The notes beneath the pieces were generated by a model, which was not told the DNA's origin, searched no databases, and was given only the letters and a program-made list of their open reading frames with translations. A stretch of 41,582 nt of DNA. Source: Candidatus Aminicenantota bacterium (GTDB lineage Bacteria; Acidobacteriota; Aminicenantia; UBA2199). Numbering within the stretch: the stretch's first letter is position 1; every line of letters begins with the position of its first letter. The stretch is from contig JAFGNX010000008.1 of the NCBI GenBank assembly GCA_016926835.1, positions 1-41,582 of the forward strand, written 5' to 3'. The position numbers and the translations under genes were made by a program. Below, in pieces: positions 22,901 through 31,881 of this stretch.

Positions 22901-23749
22901 ATGAGAGAATTCGACCTTTTGATCCGACTGATGAAACGCCTGCGCAGCCCAGTGAACGGCTGCCCCTGGGACCGGAGCCAGACCCCCGGGAGCCTGGCGA
23001 AACACATTATCGAAGAAGCCAATGAGCTGGCTGCAGCCATTCAATCCGGATGCGTGGATTCACAAATAGACGAACTGGGAGACGTATTGCTGCAGGTGGT
23101 TTTTTTATCGCGAATCCATCAGGAAAAAGGGCACTTTTCAATCCGCGATGTCATTCACCGGCTTCGCTGCAAGTTAATCCGTCGCCACCCCCATATTTTC
23201 GGCTCGCTTCGCGCGGAAACAGCGGCTGAAGTCAAACAGTTGTGGGAACAGGTCAAAAGCCGGGAGAAAGGACGTGACAGCGTCATTTCCGATTATCCCA
23301 ACAGCATGCCCGCCCTGTCGGTTGCCGCCAGAATCGGCGAACAGGCCGCCGCCGTCGGTTTTGACTGGTGCGGATTGCCGGATTCGCAGAACGAGCCCGG
23401 TGCCCGGCGTCACGCTGCGGAACTGGCCCTGGAAAAAATTTCGGAAGAAACCCGGGAACTGAAATACGCCATCAAACACAAAGATTCGGCACAGGTCGCT
23501 GAAGAGTTGGGGGATCTGATCTTTTCCACGGTGAATGTGGCAAGGCTGCTGGGCATAAACGCCGAATCAGCCCTGCAGGCAGCCAATTTCAAATTCACCC
23601 GACGCTTTCGGTCCATGGAATCCCGTCTGCGCGAAAAAGGTGGGTTTCCCGCCCGCCTGAGCCTGGAAGAATGGGAAACCCTTTGGCGGGATTGCAAAGA
23701 AGAAGAGTTGAAGAGTTGGAAAGTTGAGAGGAAAGAAATTGAAAAGTAG
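22901..23749 (+). CDS. mazG: Nucleoside triphosphate pyrophosphohydrolase MazG (two MazG domains)
   Basis: GCPWDRSQTPGSLAKHIIEEANELAAAI; EISEETRELKYAI, EELGDLIFSTVNVARL. Confidence 0.95.
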   Translation: MREFDLLIRLMKRLRSPVNGCPWDRSQTPGSLAKHIIEEANELAAAIQSGCVDSQIDELGDVLLQVVFLSRIHQEKGHFSIRDVIHRLRCKLIRRHPHIFGSLRAETAAEVKQLWEQVKSREKGRDSVISDYPNSMPALSVAARIGEQAAAVGFDWCGLPDSQNEPGARRHAAELALEKISEETRELKYAIKHKDSAQVAEELGDLIFSTVNVARLLGINAESALQAANFKFTRRFRSMESRLREKGGFPARLSLEEWETLWRDCKEEELKSWKVERKEIEK

Positions 23750-23773
23750 GGGCGGTTCGCGAACCGCGTGTAC
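23746..23773. repeat. Imperfect intergenic palindrome GTAGGGGCGGTTCGCGAACCGCGTGTAC overlapping the mazG stop codon
   Basis: mazG TAG stop is 23747-23749, inside the palindrome. Confidence 0.75.
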
Positions 23774-23846
23774 ACTGTGACCTAATACCTGCTTTACTTC
23801 ACTTGACACTCACCAGTTTTATACTCGATTCAGCTACCGGGATGGA

Positions 23847-24341
23847 TTACTGTTCGACCTGACCAAAATCATCCGGACACAGAGAGTTGAACCACTCTTC
23901 CAGTTTCTCGTCACTGTGGATGAAATTGCAGAAAAAATCCGATAAGATCGAAGTGCTGTATACGTATTGCGAGATAAAAATCGGCGCATGGCTTTTCAAG
24001 GCAATGGCCACCGCATCTGAGGGGCGGCAATCCACTACGGACAGATCGTTGTCGCGGCGAATATGGAGTTCCGCATAGTACGTGTTTTCCACGATATCCG
24101 TTACCACCACTTTTTCCAATTTCGCACTGAATTGAAACAGCATGTTTTTAAAAAGATCGTGCGTCATGGGACGGGGCGCTGCGATATCCTCCAGCTCCAT
24201 GGTGATGGCATTGGCTTCGTATCCGCCTATCCAGATTGGAATGATTTTTTTGTCCTGAAGGGGCTTCAGGATCATTACCGGGGATTTTGAGATGGGGTCC
24301 ATAATCAGGCCCATCAATTTCACTTCTATCAGTTTTTCCAT
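23847..24341 (-). CDS. Bifunctional nuclease family (DUF151)
   Basis: PVMILKPLQDKKIIPIWIGGYEANAITMELE; DCRPSDAVAIALKSHAPIFIS. Confidence 0.9.
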   Translation of the reverse strand: MEKLIEVKLMGLIMDPISKSPVMILKPLQDKKIIPIWIGGYEANAITMELEDIAAPRPMTHDLFKNMLFQFSAKLEKVVVTDIVENTYYAELHIRRDNDLSVVDCRPSDAVAIALKSHAPIFISQYVYSTSILSDFFCNFIHSDEKLEEWFNSLCPDDFGQVEQ

Positions 24342-24378
24342 TATCCGTATTCAGCGGCGGAGCAGGTTCCGGTCAATC

Positions 24379-24407
24379 TATATAGTATGATTCGACGGAT
24401 TTGTCAA
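24379..24407 (-). promoter_or_regulatory. Sigma70-type promoter upstream of the DUF151 gene
   Basis: Minus strand TTGACA-17 nt-TATATA. Confidence 0.65.
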
Positions 24408-24496
24408 TTATATTTTATGCGTATGCAGTTGCCGATGCATCGGATATACTTTGAAATTTTACTTGATTCCAAGTCACAGAGCTCATCAACATTACC

Positions 24497-24526
24497 TTGA
24501 CACCCGATTCTTCTATGTGCTACATT
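24497..24526 (+). promoter_or_regulatory. Possible nifJ promoter
   Basis: TTGACA-18 nt-TACATT. Confidence 0.4.
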
Positions 24527-24616
24527 TCTTTGTGAAAGAAAACATGCCTGCAATTTACTTTCGAACCATCCGCAGAGATGATTCAGTCTCTGTCGGGCCT
24601 ATTCAGAGGAGACGAG

Positions 24617-27600
24617 ATGAAACACAATCAAGCAACCATTGACGGCAACACCGCCGCCGCCCACGTCGCCTACGCGTTCAGCGAAGTGGCGGCCATTTAC
24701 CCCATTACACCTTCTTCCGCCATGGGGGAACTGGCCGATGCGTGGGCCGCGCGAGACCGTTTGAATATTTTCGGCCAGAAACTGGATGTGATCGAGATGC
24801 AGTCTGAAGCCGGCGCGGCCGGCGCCGTTCACGGCTGCCTTTCCGCCGGATCGATGACCACTACTTTTACGGCATCCCAGGGCCTGCTCCTGATGATCCC
24901 CAACATGCACAAAATCGCCGGCGAAATGCTGCCCGCCGTATTCCACGTTTCCGCCCGTTCCCTGGCCGCGCAATCCCTTTCGATCTTTGGTGATCATTCC
25001 GACGTCATGTCCGTGCGCAATACCGGCTGGGGATTGATGGCCGCCGCCTCTGTCCAGGAAGTCATGGACCTGGCCGTTGTATCCCACCTGGCAACCCTGG
25101 AAGCACGCATACCCTTTGTTAACTTCTTTGACGGTTTCCGCACTTCCAATGAAATCCAGAAAGTCGAGGTAATCGATTACGATACCCTGGCAGCCATGCT
25201 GGATATGCGGTATGTGGAAGCTTTCCGGCATCTGGCATTGAATCCGGACAAGCCGTTCGCCAAAGTGGGCGCCCAGAATCCGGATGTGTATTTTCAGGGA
25301 CGTGAAACAGTCAACAACCACTATCTGCGTGTTCCGGAACTGGTCCAGAAATACATGGATCAACTGGCTGCCAGAGTGGGCCGCCAATACCATCTTTTTG
25401 ATTACATCGGCGCGCCGGATGCGGACAAAGTCATTATATCCATGGGTTCCAGTTGCGACACCATTGAGGAAACCATCAACTACCTCTGCGCCCGCGGAGA
25501 AAAAGTCGGCGCGGTCAAGGTCCGTCTTTACCGCCCGTTCAGTGTCGAAGCTTTCCTTTCCACCCTGCCGCAAAGCGTGCGGAGCATCGCCGTGCTGGAC
25601 CGTACCAAAGAACCCGGCTCCATTGGTGAGCCCCTTTACCTGGACATCAAAACCGCTCTGTCCGGCCGTGACATCCAGATTATCGGCGGCCGCTACGGCC
25701 TCAGTTCAAAAGAGTTCACTCCCACCATGGTCAAGGCCGTTTACGACCACCTGGAGGGCAAAGCGTTCCACGGGTTCACCGTGGGCATCAACGACGACGT
25801 CTCAAACCTCTCAATTCCAATGGGACCGGAGATCTCCACCGAGCCCAAGGACGTCAAACGCTGCATTTTCTGGGGCCTGGGTTCTGATGGAACCGTAGGC
25901 GCCAACAAGAACTCCATCAAAATCATCGGCGATCACACAGACATGTACGCCCAGGGATATTTCTCCTACGATTCCAAAAAATCAGGCGGGATCACCATCT
26001 CGCACCTGCGATTCGGCAAAAGTCCCATCCAGTCTCCCTACCTGATCCGCCAGGCCGAATTCATAGCCCTGCATAACCCCGCCTTTATCGGACGCTACGA
26101 TATTCTGCAAGGTATTACCGAAGGCGGCACCTTCCTGCTCAACTCCGATTGGTCAAATAAAGAAGCATTTTCTCACCTGACACGCGATATGCAGGAAACC
26201 ATCATTCAAAAAAAGATCCGCTTCTACAATATCGATGCTTTGAGCATTGCCCGTGAAGTGGGATTGGGCAACCGCATCAACACCGTGATGCAGGCTGCCT
26301 TTTTCAAAGTGTCCGGTGTGCTTGAGGAAGAGGAAGCCATCCGCCTGATCAAGGACAGCATAGAGAAGTCCTACCAGAAAAAGGGCGAACACATCGTTAA
26401 AATGAACTGGGAAGCGGTTGACCGCACCAGCGCGGCGCTTGAGCGCGTTCCCGTCCCGGATAGCCTGGACGCGATCACAGACAGCCACGAACCCGCGCGC
26501 CTGATCGCTGGGGACGCCACGGATTTCGCCCGCCATGTAATCCGTCCCATCATGCACCTGAAGGGAGATGAAATCCCCGTATCAAAAATGCCTCTGGATG
26601 GCAGCGTACCCACCGGAACCACGCGATTGGAAAAGCGTGGAATCGCCCCGGAAGTGCCCCGCTGGATTGCCGATAACTGCATTCAATGCAACATGTGTTC
26701 GCTGGTCTGTCCCCATGCGGCCATCCGCGCCAAGCAGATTCCGCCCGCGGAGTTGGAGTCCGCCCCGGAATCCTTCACTACGCTGAAATCCAACACCAAG
26801 AACGATCATGATCTCGCATTCAAGGTCCAGGTATACATCGAAGACTGCACCGGCTGCGGCAATTGCATCAACATCTGCCCGGCCAAGGAAAAAGCCCTGA
26901 TTTTCAGCCCGATCGAAACCGAGCGCAAAGCCGGAGAGAATGTGAACGAGGCTTTTTTTGAATCGTTGCCGGACAACATTACCGAAGGTGTGCCGGAATC
27001 GGGATTCAAGGCCTCCCAGTTCCGCACTCCCCTGTTTGAATTCTCCGGCGCATGTGCCGGCTGCGGCGAAACCCCTTATGTGAAGCTGTTAACCCAGCTG
27101 TTTGGTGAACGCCTGTTGATCGCCAACGCCACGGGATGCTCTTCAATCTACGGCGGCACCTTCCCCACCATTCCTTATACCCAGTCGAAACGCGGAAAAG
27201 GACCGGCCTGGGCCAACTCGTTGTTTGAAGACAACGCTGAATACGGTTTCGGCATGCGCCTGGCTGTGGACGCCAACCGGCGTCAACTGCGCGCCAACCT
27301 GGAAAAACTCCTGGCATCGGTCACGGATAAAAACCTGTCGGTTGCCGTCCGTGATTTGCTGGATAACTGGAACGACACCGGTGAGCCCGCTCAGAACCGT
27401 GCCCGCATCGCAAAAGAACTCCTGGCTTCGGCGCTGGAAGCCGCCGCTGCGGATCAACTTCCTCTGCTGCGGAAAATCATCGAATTGAAGGATTACATGG
27501 TCAACCGTTCCGTCTGGTGCCTCGGTGGTGACGGCTGGGCCTATGACATCGGTTACGGCGGCCTGGATCACGTGCTGGCATCCAACCGCAACATCAACAT

Positions 27601-28147
27601 CCTGGTATTGGACACCGAGGTTTACTCGAATACCGGCGGACAGGCATCCAAGGCCACCCCCCTGGCATCAACCGCCAAGTTCGCGGCCGCGGGAAAACGT
27701 ACGGCCAAAAAAGACCTCGGCCTGATCAGCATGAGCTACGGTTACATCTACGTGGCATCCATCTCGCTGGGCGCCAACCCCAACCAGGCCGTCAAGGCCT
27801 TCCAGGAAGCCGAAGCCTATAACGGCCCCTCCCTGATTATCGCCTACGCGCCGTGCATTGCCCACGGCATTGACATGAGCCGCACCTATGAAGAAGAAAA
27901 AAACGCCGTGATCTCGGGATACTGGCCGCTTTATCGCTACAACCCGTCCCTGGCGGAAGAAAACAAGAACCCCTTCATCTACGAATCCAGAGATCCCAAG
28001 ATGGACATGATGGACTTCCTGATGAATGAAACCCGTTACAATACGCTGCGCCGGCAATTCCCCGAAATCGCCGATGATTTGTACCGCCGTGCTGTTGAAT
28101 CCAAACAGGATAAGCACGAGTACTACAAGAAACTCAGTCAGTTGTAA
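24617..28147 (+). CDS. nifJ: Pyruvate:ferredoxin (flavodoxin) oxidoreductase
   Basis: YPITPSSAMGELAD; two 4Fe-4S motifs CIQCNMCSLVCPHA and CTGCGNCINICPA; TPP region GGDGWAYDIGYGGLDHVLAS; RBS AGAGGAGA. Confidence 0.97.
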   Translation: MKHNQATIDGNTAAAHVAYAFSEVAAIYPITPSSAMGELADAWAARDRLNIFGQKLDVIEMQSEAGAAGAVHGCLSAGSMTTTFTASQGLLLMIPNMHKIAGEMLPAVFHVSARSLAAQSLSIFGDHSDVMSVRNTGWGLMAAASVQEVMDLAVVSHLATLEARIPFVNFFDGFRTSNEIQKVEVIDYDTLAAMLDMRYVEAFRHLALNPDKPFAKVGAQNPDVYFQGRETVNNHYLRVPELVQKYMDQLAARVGRQYHLFDYIGAPDADKVIISMGSSCDTIEETINYLCARGEKVGAVKVRLYRPFSVEAFLSTLPQSVRSIAVLDRTKEPGSIGEPLYLDIKTALSGRDIQIIGGRYGLSSKEFTPTMVKAVYDHLEGKAFHGFTVGINDDVSNLSIPMGPEISTEPKDVKRCIFWGLGSDGTVGANKNSIKIIGDHTDMYAQGYFSYDSKKSGGITISHLRFGKSPIQSPYLIRQAEFIALHNPAFIGRYDILQGITEGGTFLLNSDWSNKEAFSHLTRDMQETIIQKKIRFYNIDALSIAREVGLGNRINTVMQAAFFKVSGVLEEEEAIRLIKDSIEKSYQKKGEHIVKMNWEAVDRTSAALERVPVPDSLDAITDSHEPARLIAGDATDFARHVIRPIMHLKGDEIPVSKMPLDGSVPTGTTRLEKRGIAPEVPRWIADNCIQCNMCSLVCPHAAIRAKQIPPAELESAPESFTTLKSNTKNDHDLAFKVQVYIEDCTGCGNCINICPAKEKALIFSPIETERKAGENVNEAFFESLPDNITEGVPESGFKASQFRTPLFEFSGACAGCGETPYVKLLTQLFGERLLIANATGCSSIYGGTFPTIPYTQSKRGKGPAWANSLFEDNAEYGFGMRLAVDANRRQLRANLEKLLASVTDKNLSVAVRDLLDNWNDTGEPAQNRARIAKELLASALEAAAADQLPLLRKIIELKDYMVNRSVWCLGGDGWAYDIGYGGLDHVLASNRNINILVLDTEVYSNTGGQASKATPLASTAKFAAAGKRTAKKDLGLISMSYGYIYVASISLGANPNQAVKAFQEAEAYNGPSLIIAYAPCIAHGIDMSRTYEEEKNAVISGYWPLYRYNPSLAEENKNPFIYESRDPKMDMMDFLMNETRYNTLRRQFPEIADDLYRRAVESKQDKHEYYKKLSQL

Positions 28148-28153
28148 CCCGCC

Positions 28154-28185
28154 GCGGGGATGGGGGCAGCCGTCTCCATCCCCGC
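28154..28185 (+). terminator. GC-rich hairpin between nifJ and LOG gene (no U tract)
   Basis: GCGGGGATGG/CCATCCCCGC perfect 10-bp stem. Confidence 0.5.
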
Positions 28186-28204
28186 CGCTTATGGAGATCC
28201 GTTC

Positions 28205-29008
28205 ATGAAAAGAGCGCCCAAAGCCTATAAAAACATTGAATTCCTGCAATCCCACCACGCCCGTCCTCTACGCATCCTGGCGGAATATCTTGAACCGGAA
28301 TCCCGTTTTCACAAATTGGGCATTCTTCATTCAGTGGTTTTTTTCGGTTCCGCGCGGGTCAAATCCTCGCGTGAAGGCGGTGGCCCGACCGCGCGCTACT
28401 ACGATGCCGCGGAGGAATTGGCTTACCTGATCGCCAATTGGGCCAAAATGCAGGGAAGCATCGGCCGCAGCCTGGCTATCTGCTCCGGCGGCGGTCCGGG
28501 GATCATGGAAGCGGCCAATCGGGGAGCATCCAGAGCGGATTTCCATTCCATCGGTTTGAATGTATCCTTGCCCCACGAACAATTTCCCAACCCGTATATA
28601 TCCCCCGAACTCAACTTCGAATTTCACTACTTCTTTATGCGCAAATTGTGGTTCCTCTTACATGCCAAGGCGCTGATCTGTTTTCCCGGAGGCTTCGGCA
28701 CCATGGACGAGCTGTTTGAAACCCTCACCCTGGTGCAAACACATAAAGTGCACAAACACAACCTGTCGATCATGCTGTATGATCGGGAATACTGGCGCGA
28801 TCTGATCAACTTCGACAAGTTGGTGAATCATGGATTCATTGCCAGAGAGGACCTGGATCTGTTTCATTTCTTTGACACGCCGGCAGCGGGCATGACCTAC
28901 CTCGAACCCCGCCTGCTGCGGTGTATTGAAGCGTTCAACCAGCAGGGAAACGGCACTCGCAGTCAGACCTTGCAGAGCTCACCCATTCTGCCGCCGGAAG
29001 AGGAATAA
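28205..29008 (+). CDS. LOG family (TIGR00730-like) Rossmann-fold nucleotide-binding protein
   Basis: VVFFGSARVK, CSGGGPGIMEAANRGA, CFPGGFGTMDELFETLTLVQ. Confidence 0.9.
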   Translation: MKRAPKAYKNIEFLQSHHARPLRILAEYLEPESRFHKLGILHSVVFFGSARVKSSREGGGPTARYYDAAEELAYLIANWAKMQGSIGRSLAICSGGGPGIMEAANRGASRADFHSIGLNVSLPHEQFPNPYISPELNFEFHYFFMRKLWFLLHAKALICFPGGFGTMDELFETLTLVQTHKVHKHNLSIMLYDREYWRDLINFDKLVNHGFIAREDLDLFHFFDTPAAGMTYLEPRLLRCIEAFNQQGNGTRSQTLQSSPILPPEEE

Positions 29009-29024
29009 GGTGCGGCCGCGGGGC

Positions 29025-29053
29025 TTGACGAAGAAGAGATGATCTGATAATAT
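29025..29053 (+). promoter_or_regulatory. tRNA-Lys promoter
   Basis: TTGACG-17 nt-TAATAT, 15 nt before the tRNA. Confidence 0.65.
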
Positions 29054-29068
29054 CCCCTTTTCCCGCAT

Positions 29069-29141
29069 GGCCCCTTAGCTCAATTGGCAGAGCATCTGAC
29101 TCTTAATCAGAGGGTTGAAGGTTCGATTCCTTCAGGGGTCA
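29069..29141 (+). tRNA. tRNA-Lys (anticodon CTT)
   Basis: GGCCCCTTAGCTCAATTGGCAGAGCATCTGACTCTTAATCAGAGGGTTGAAGGTTCGATTCCTTCAGGGGTCA. Confidence 0.95.
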
Positions 29142-29201
29142 TGTCCATCCCCTTTCAAAACATGTGACGGACGATTCGTGAGCCGACCGCGATCCGTCTT
29201 G

Positions 29202-29864
29202 TCATTTGCCACCCGATTCCAGGCCGGTTTGCTCAACATCACCGTCCATTGTTTTCAACAGAACGCTGGAACCTCCGCCACAGCTGATAATGGTACGCAT
29301 GGCAGTTTCCACGGATATGTTCAGACGGTGAACATCCTCTTCGAGCAAATGGCATAGAAGACCCGTAGTGGGATTCAGCGCTGATGGGAAAAACACCGTC
29401 ACCCTTCCAGCAGGGGCATACTCATCTGTTATGAATCCCGTCATCAATGTATTTCCACCGAAAACCCGCCCCAGAACCACGCCCGAAAAGGGCCGTTTCC
29501 CGCTGCCCAAAAGCTGCTTGAGTGTTTCCTTAAACAAAGAGTACCCAGGCGCGATTCGCGAGAGGTAGTTCTCCATGCTTTCCAGCAGCCAGTTCCCCAG
29601 ACGTGTCCTTACAATCAATCCGGTCAGGAAGCAAACAGCCACAACCAGCACCACGGCAACTGTCTGCGCAGCCAGTTCCTGGAGAGCTGCCGTTTCTATC
29701 AGGGTACGGGTGATGGGTTGGATGAGGGCCACTCCCGTCCGATACAGCCAGCGCAGCAACAGGAATGAAAGCAGTATGGGAAGCAATACGGCCACGCCAC
29801 CCAGAACAGTGATCCTGACAAAACGAGCCAGCCTTGACCACAAAGCAAAAGGTTGCTTTTTCAT
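29202..29864 (-). CDS. DUF502 family membrane protein
   Basis: VLLPILLSFLLLRWLY; LGNWLLESMENYLSRIAPGYSLFKETLKQLLG; VTVFFPSALNPTTGLL. Confidence 0.8.
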   Translation of the reverse strand: MKKQPFALWSRLARFVRITVLGGVAVLLPILLSFLLLRWLYRTGVALIQPITRTLIETAALQELAAQTVAVVLVVAVCFLTGLIVRTRLGNWLLESMENYLSRIAPGYSLFKETLKQLLGSGKRPFSGVVLGRVFGGNTLMTGFITDEYAPAGRVTVFFPSALNPTTGLLCHLLEEDVHRLNISVETAMRTIISCGGGSSVLLKTMDGDVEQTGLESGGK

Positions 29865-29909
29865 AACCCGATTCTGGTCATACTCCGAAAGATTGTCAAG
29901 CAGACGGGA

Positions 29910-30857
29910 TCAGTCGGAAGCCGTACCGGGAAACGCACGCATTCGACCTTCAGTGCGCGCGATTTCTACCGCGTGGATCAGGTGGCAGATCCAGCGGTTG
30001 AGGGGTGCATCCAAACCCAGCGATTCGGCCGCCGCCACGATTCCCCCGTTTATGAAGTCGACTTCAGTCATGCGCCGCTTGGCAATATCCTGGTACATCG
30101 ACGTGTAGTTGTCATTCTCGATAAAGCGGTTAAAAAAAGCAACATCCATGCCCAGATCATATCCCGCTGCTGCAGCCACGGCCTGTCCCTCATTGAGCAG
30201 GGACTGCTTGAGTTCATCCAGTCGTGGTTCCGCGATCAGCCGGTTGGACGTTTGCAGTAACACGGACAGGGGATTGACGATGCTGTTAACCACCAGTTTG
30301 CGCCACATGTCCCGCTGAATGCAAGTTGAAATCTTTCCCGCCACCGGGGTGTCATCGAACACATCCCTGAATTCGGTGTCGGCAAAAACGGGCTCCAGGC
30401 GGACGTTCCCGCCCCAGAACTGAATATGACCCGGGCCCTGAAAGGTAACTCCCATGCCCACGATGCCCACGACGATGTGATGCATGGGTACAACGCCGGA
30501 AAGCGTTTTTTCAGCCAGTTCGCGAATTCCGAACCCGTTTTGAATCAGTAATATCACCGATGAAGCGTCCAGAGCGGGACGCAGGCTTTCCAGGGTGGTT
30601 TCTAAATCATATGCCTTGACCGCCACGATCACCAACGCACGCGACAAAGATTTCGGAAAGCCTTCTTGCGCTGAGAAGAAAACGGTTTCGTCACGAATGC
30701 CAGTGACCTGCAATCCTGCCTCGCGGATACGCTCAACATGAGATTTCCGCCCGATTGCGATCACATCGAGATCGGCACGATGGCTGAACGCCATGGCCAG
30801 CGCGCTTCCCACCGCGCCTGCACCCACAATCACAATCGATCTTTTATTTTGTTTCAT
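29910..30857 (-). CDS. panE: 2-dehydropantoate 2-reductase (PanE/ApbA family)
   Basis: IVIVGAGAVGSALAMAFS; VVAVKAYDLETTLESLRPALDASSVILLIQNGFG; MWRKLVVNSIVNPLSVL. Confidence 0.88.
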   Translation of the reverse strand: MKQNKRSIVIVGAGAVGSALAMAFSHRADLDVIAIGRKSHVERIREAGLQVTGIRDETVFFSAQEGFPKSLSRALVIVAVKAYDLETTLESLRPALDASSVILLIQNGFGIRELAEKTLSGVVPMHHIVVGIVGMGVTFQGPGHIQFWGGNVRLEPVFADTEFRDVFDDTPVAGKISTCIQRDMWRKLVVNSIVNPLSVLLQTSNRLIAEPRLDELKQSLLNEGQAVAAAAGYDLGMDVAFFNRFIENDNYTSMYQDIAKRRMTEVDFINGGIVAAAESLGLDAPLNRWICHLIHAVEIARTEGRMRAFPGTASD

Positions 30858-30910
30858 GTCGGCCAACACCTCAGGCGCTCAGGAAAACCTTTGAATCCCT
30901 GCAGATCAAT

Positions 30911-30949
30911 CCGGCCGCCGGTTCCAACGCATCCGGAACCAGCGGCCGG
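30911..30949 (-). terminator. Long hairpin downstream of the GYD gene
   Basis: CCGGCCGCCGGTTCC / GGAACCAGCGGCCGG, 15-nt arms with 14 matches, 9-nt loop; no U tract. Confidence 0.55.
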
Positions 30950-30964
30950 GTGGGTCTGGCTGAA

Positions 30965-31270
30965 TCAGGTAAATTTTTCCGAGTACCGCTCCAGTGAAGC
31001 GGACATCTCATCCATGCTGTACGCTTTCAACGTAGTGGTGGAAAAATACCCGGTTTTTCCGAGGGCCATGATGGCTGTCAATGCGTGGTTGCCATCCGGG
31101 GCTTCGAATACACACACATAATCGATCTCGCCCATGGTTTTCCAGAAACCGTGAAATTTTCCACTGTTTTTTTCCAGATTCCGGGCAAAACCTTTGACAA
31201 ATCCGGGGATCAGATGAATCTCGTCCATCCCCTTCGCGGTCATTGTCATTACCGCAATATACGTTTCCAT
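30965..31270 (-). CDS. GYD-domain-like small protein
   Basis: METYIAVMTMTAKGMDEI...KFHGFWKTMGEIDYVCVFEAPDGNHALTAIMALGKTGYFSTTTLKAYSMDE. Confidence 0.7.
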   Translation of the reverse strand: METYIAVMTMTAKGMDEIHLIPGFVKGFARNLEKNSGKFHGFWKTMGEIDYVCVFEAPDGNHALTAIMALGKTGYFSTTTLKAYSMDEMSASLERYSEKFT

Positions 31271-31406
31271 GATAACCTCCTAGAACGTGCTCCCGGAGGT
31301 ACCGGTTTTTAGTATACCTTACCAGGCCATTTTGGTCAATATCAGAGCATTGCTTTTGTTTTCCGTGAATGGCATATTCAAGGTATACCCGTTTCAGGAG
31401 GAAAAC

Positions 31407-31811
31407 ATGACAGGCATCAAAAAGATCGAAGGTATCGGCGACAAGTTCACATCCAAATTGAACGCCATCGGTATCCGTACCATGAACCAGTTACTGGATG
31501 AAGGCGCGACACCCGCCGGGCGCCACAAATTAGAGGAACGTACAGGCATCAGCCCCAAAATGATCCTGCGCTGGGTCAACATGGCTGACCTGTTCCGCAT
31601 CAAGGGCATCGGTGAAGAGTATTCCGACCTGCTGGAAGCCGCCGGAGTCGATACCGTACCCGAACTGGCGCAACGCAAAGCGGAAAACCTCTATGCCAAA
31701 ATGAGCGAAGTCAATAAAAGCAAAAAACTGGTACGCCAGCTTCCCGGAGCCAACCAGGTCGCGAAATGGATTGAACAAGCCAAGAGCCTGAACCGCAAAG
31801 TCAATTACTGA
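31407..31811 (+). CDS. DUF4332 (double helix-hairpin-helix) protein
   Basis: IKKIEGIGDKFTSKLNAIGIRTMNQLL...LFRIKGIGEEYSDLLEAAGVDTVPELA; RBS CAGGAGG. Confidence 0.85.
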   Translation: MTGIKKIEGIGDKFTSKLNAIGIRTMNQLLDEGATPAGRHKLEERTGISPKMILRWVNMADLFRIKGIGEEYSDLLEAAGVDTVPELAQRKAENLYAKMSEVNKSKKLVRQLPGANQVAKWIEQAKSLNRKVNY

Positions 31812-31881
31812 CCCGGATACGGCCCACAAGCAACGACCGGTAGGGCCTGCGCAGCACCTTGCCGGTCCGTTCTCCCCACCC

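Noticed and set aside
22528-23040. 170-aa version of the DUF1844 ORF
   Set aside because: N-terminal 85 residues are antisense to mazG 5' end; the conserved domain starts at MKRDINAI (22785).
24599-25573. 324-aa minus-strand ORF opposite nifJ
   Set aside because: Long antisense open frame caused by high-GC codon bias in nifJ; glycine/histidine-rich shadow translation.
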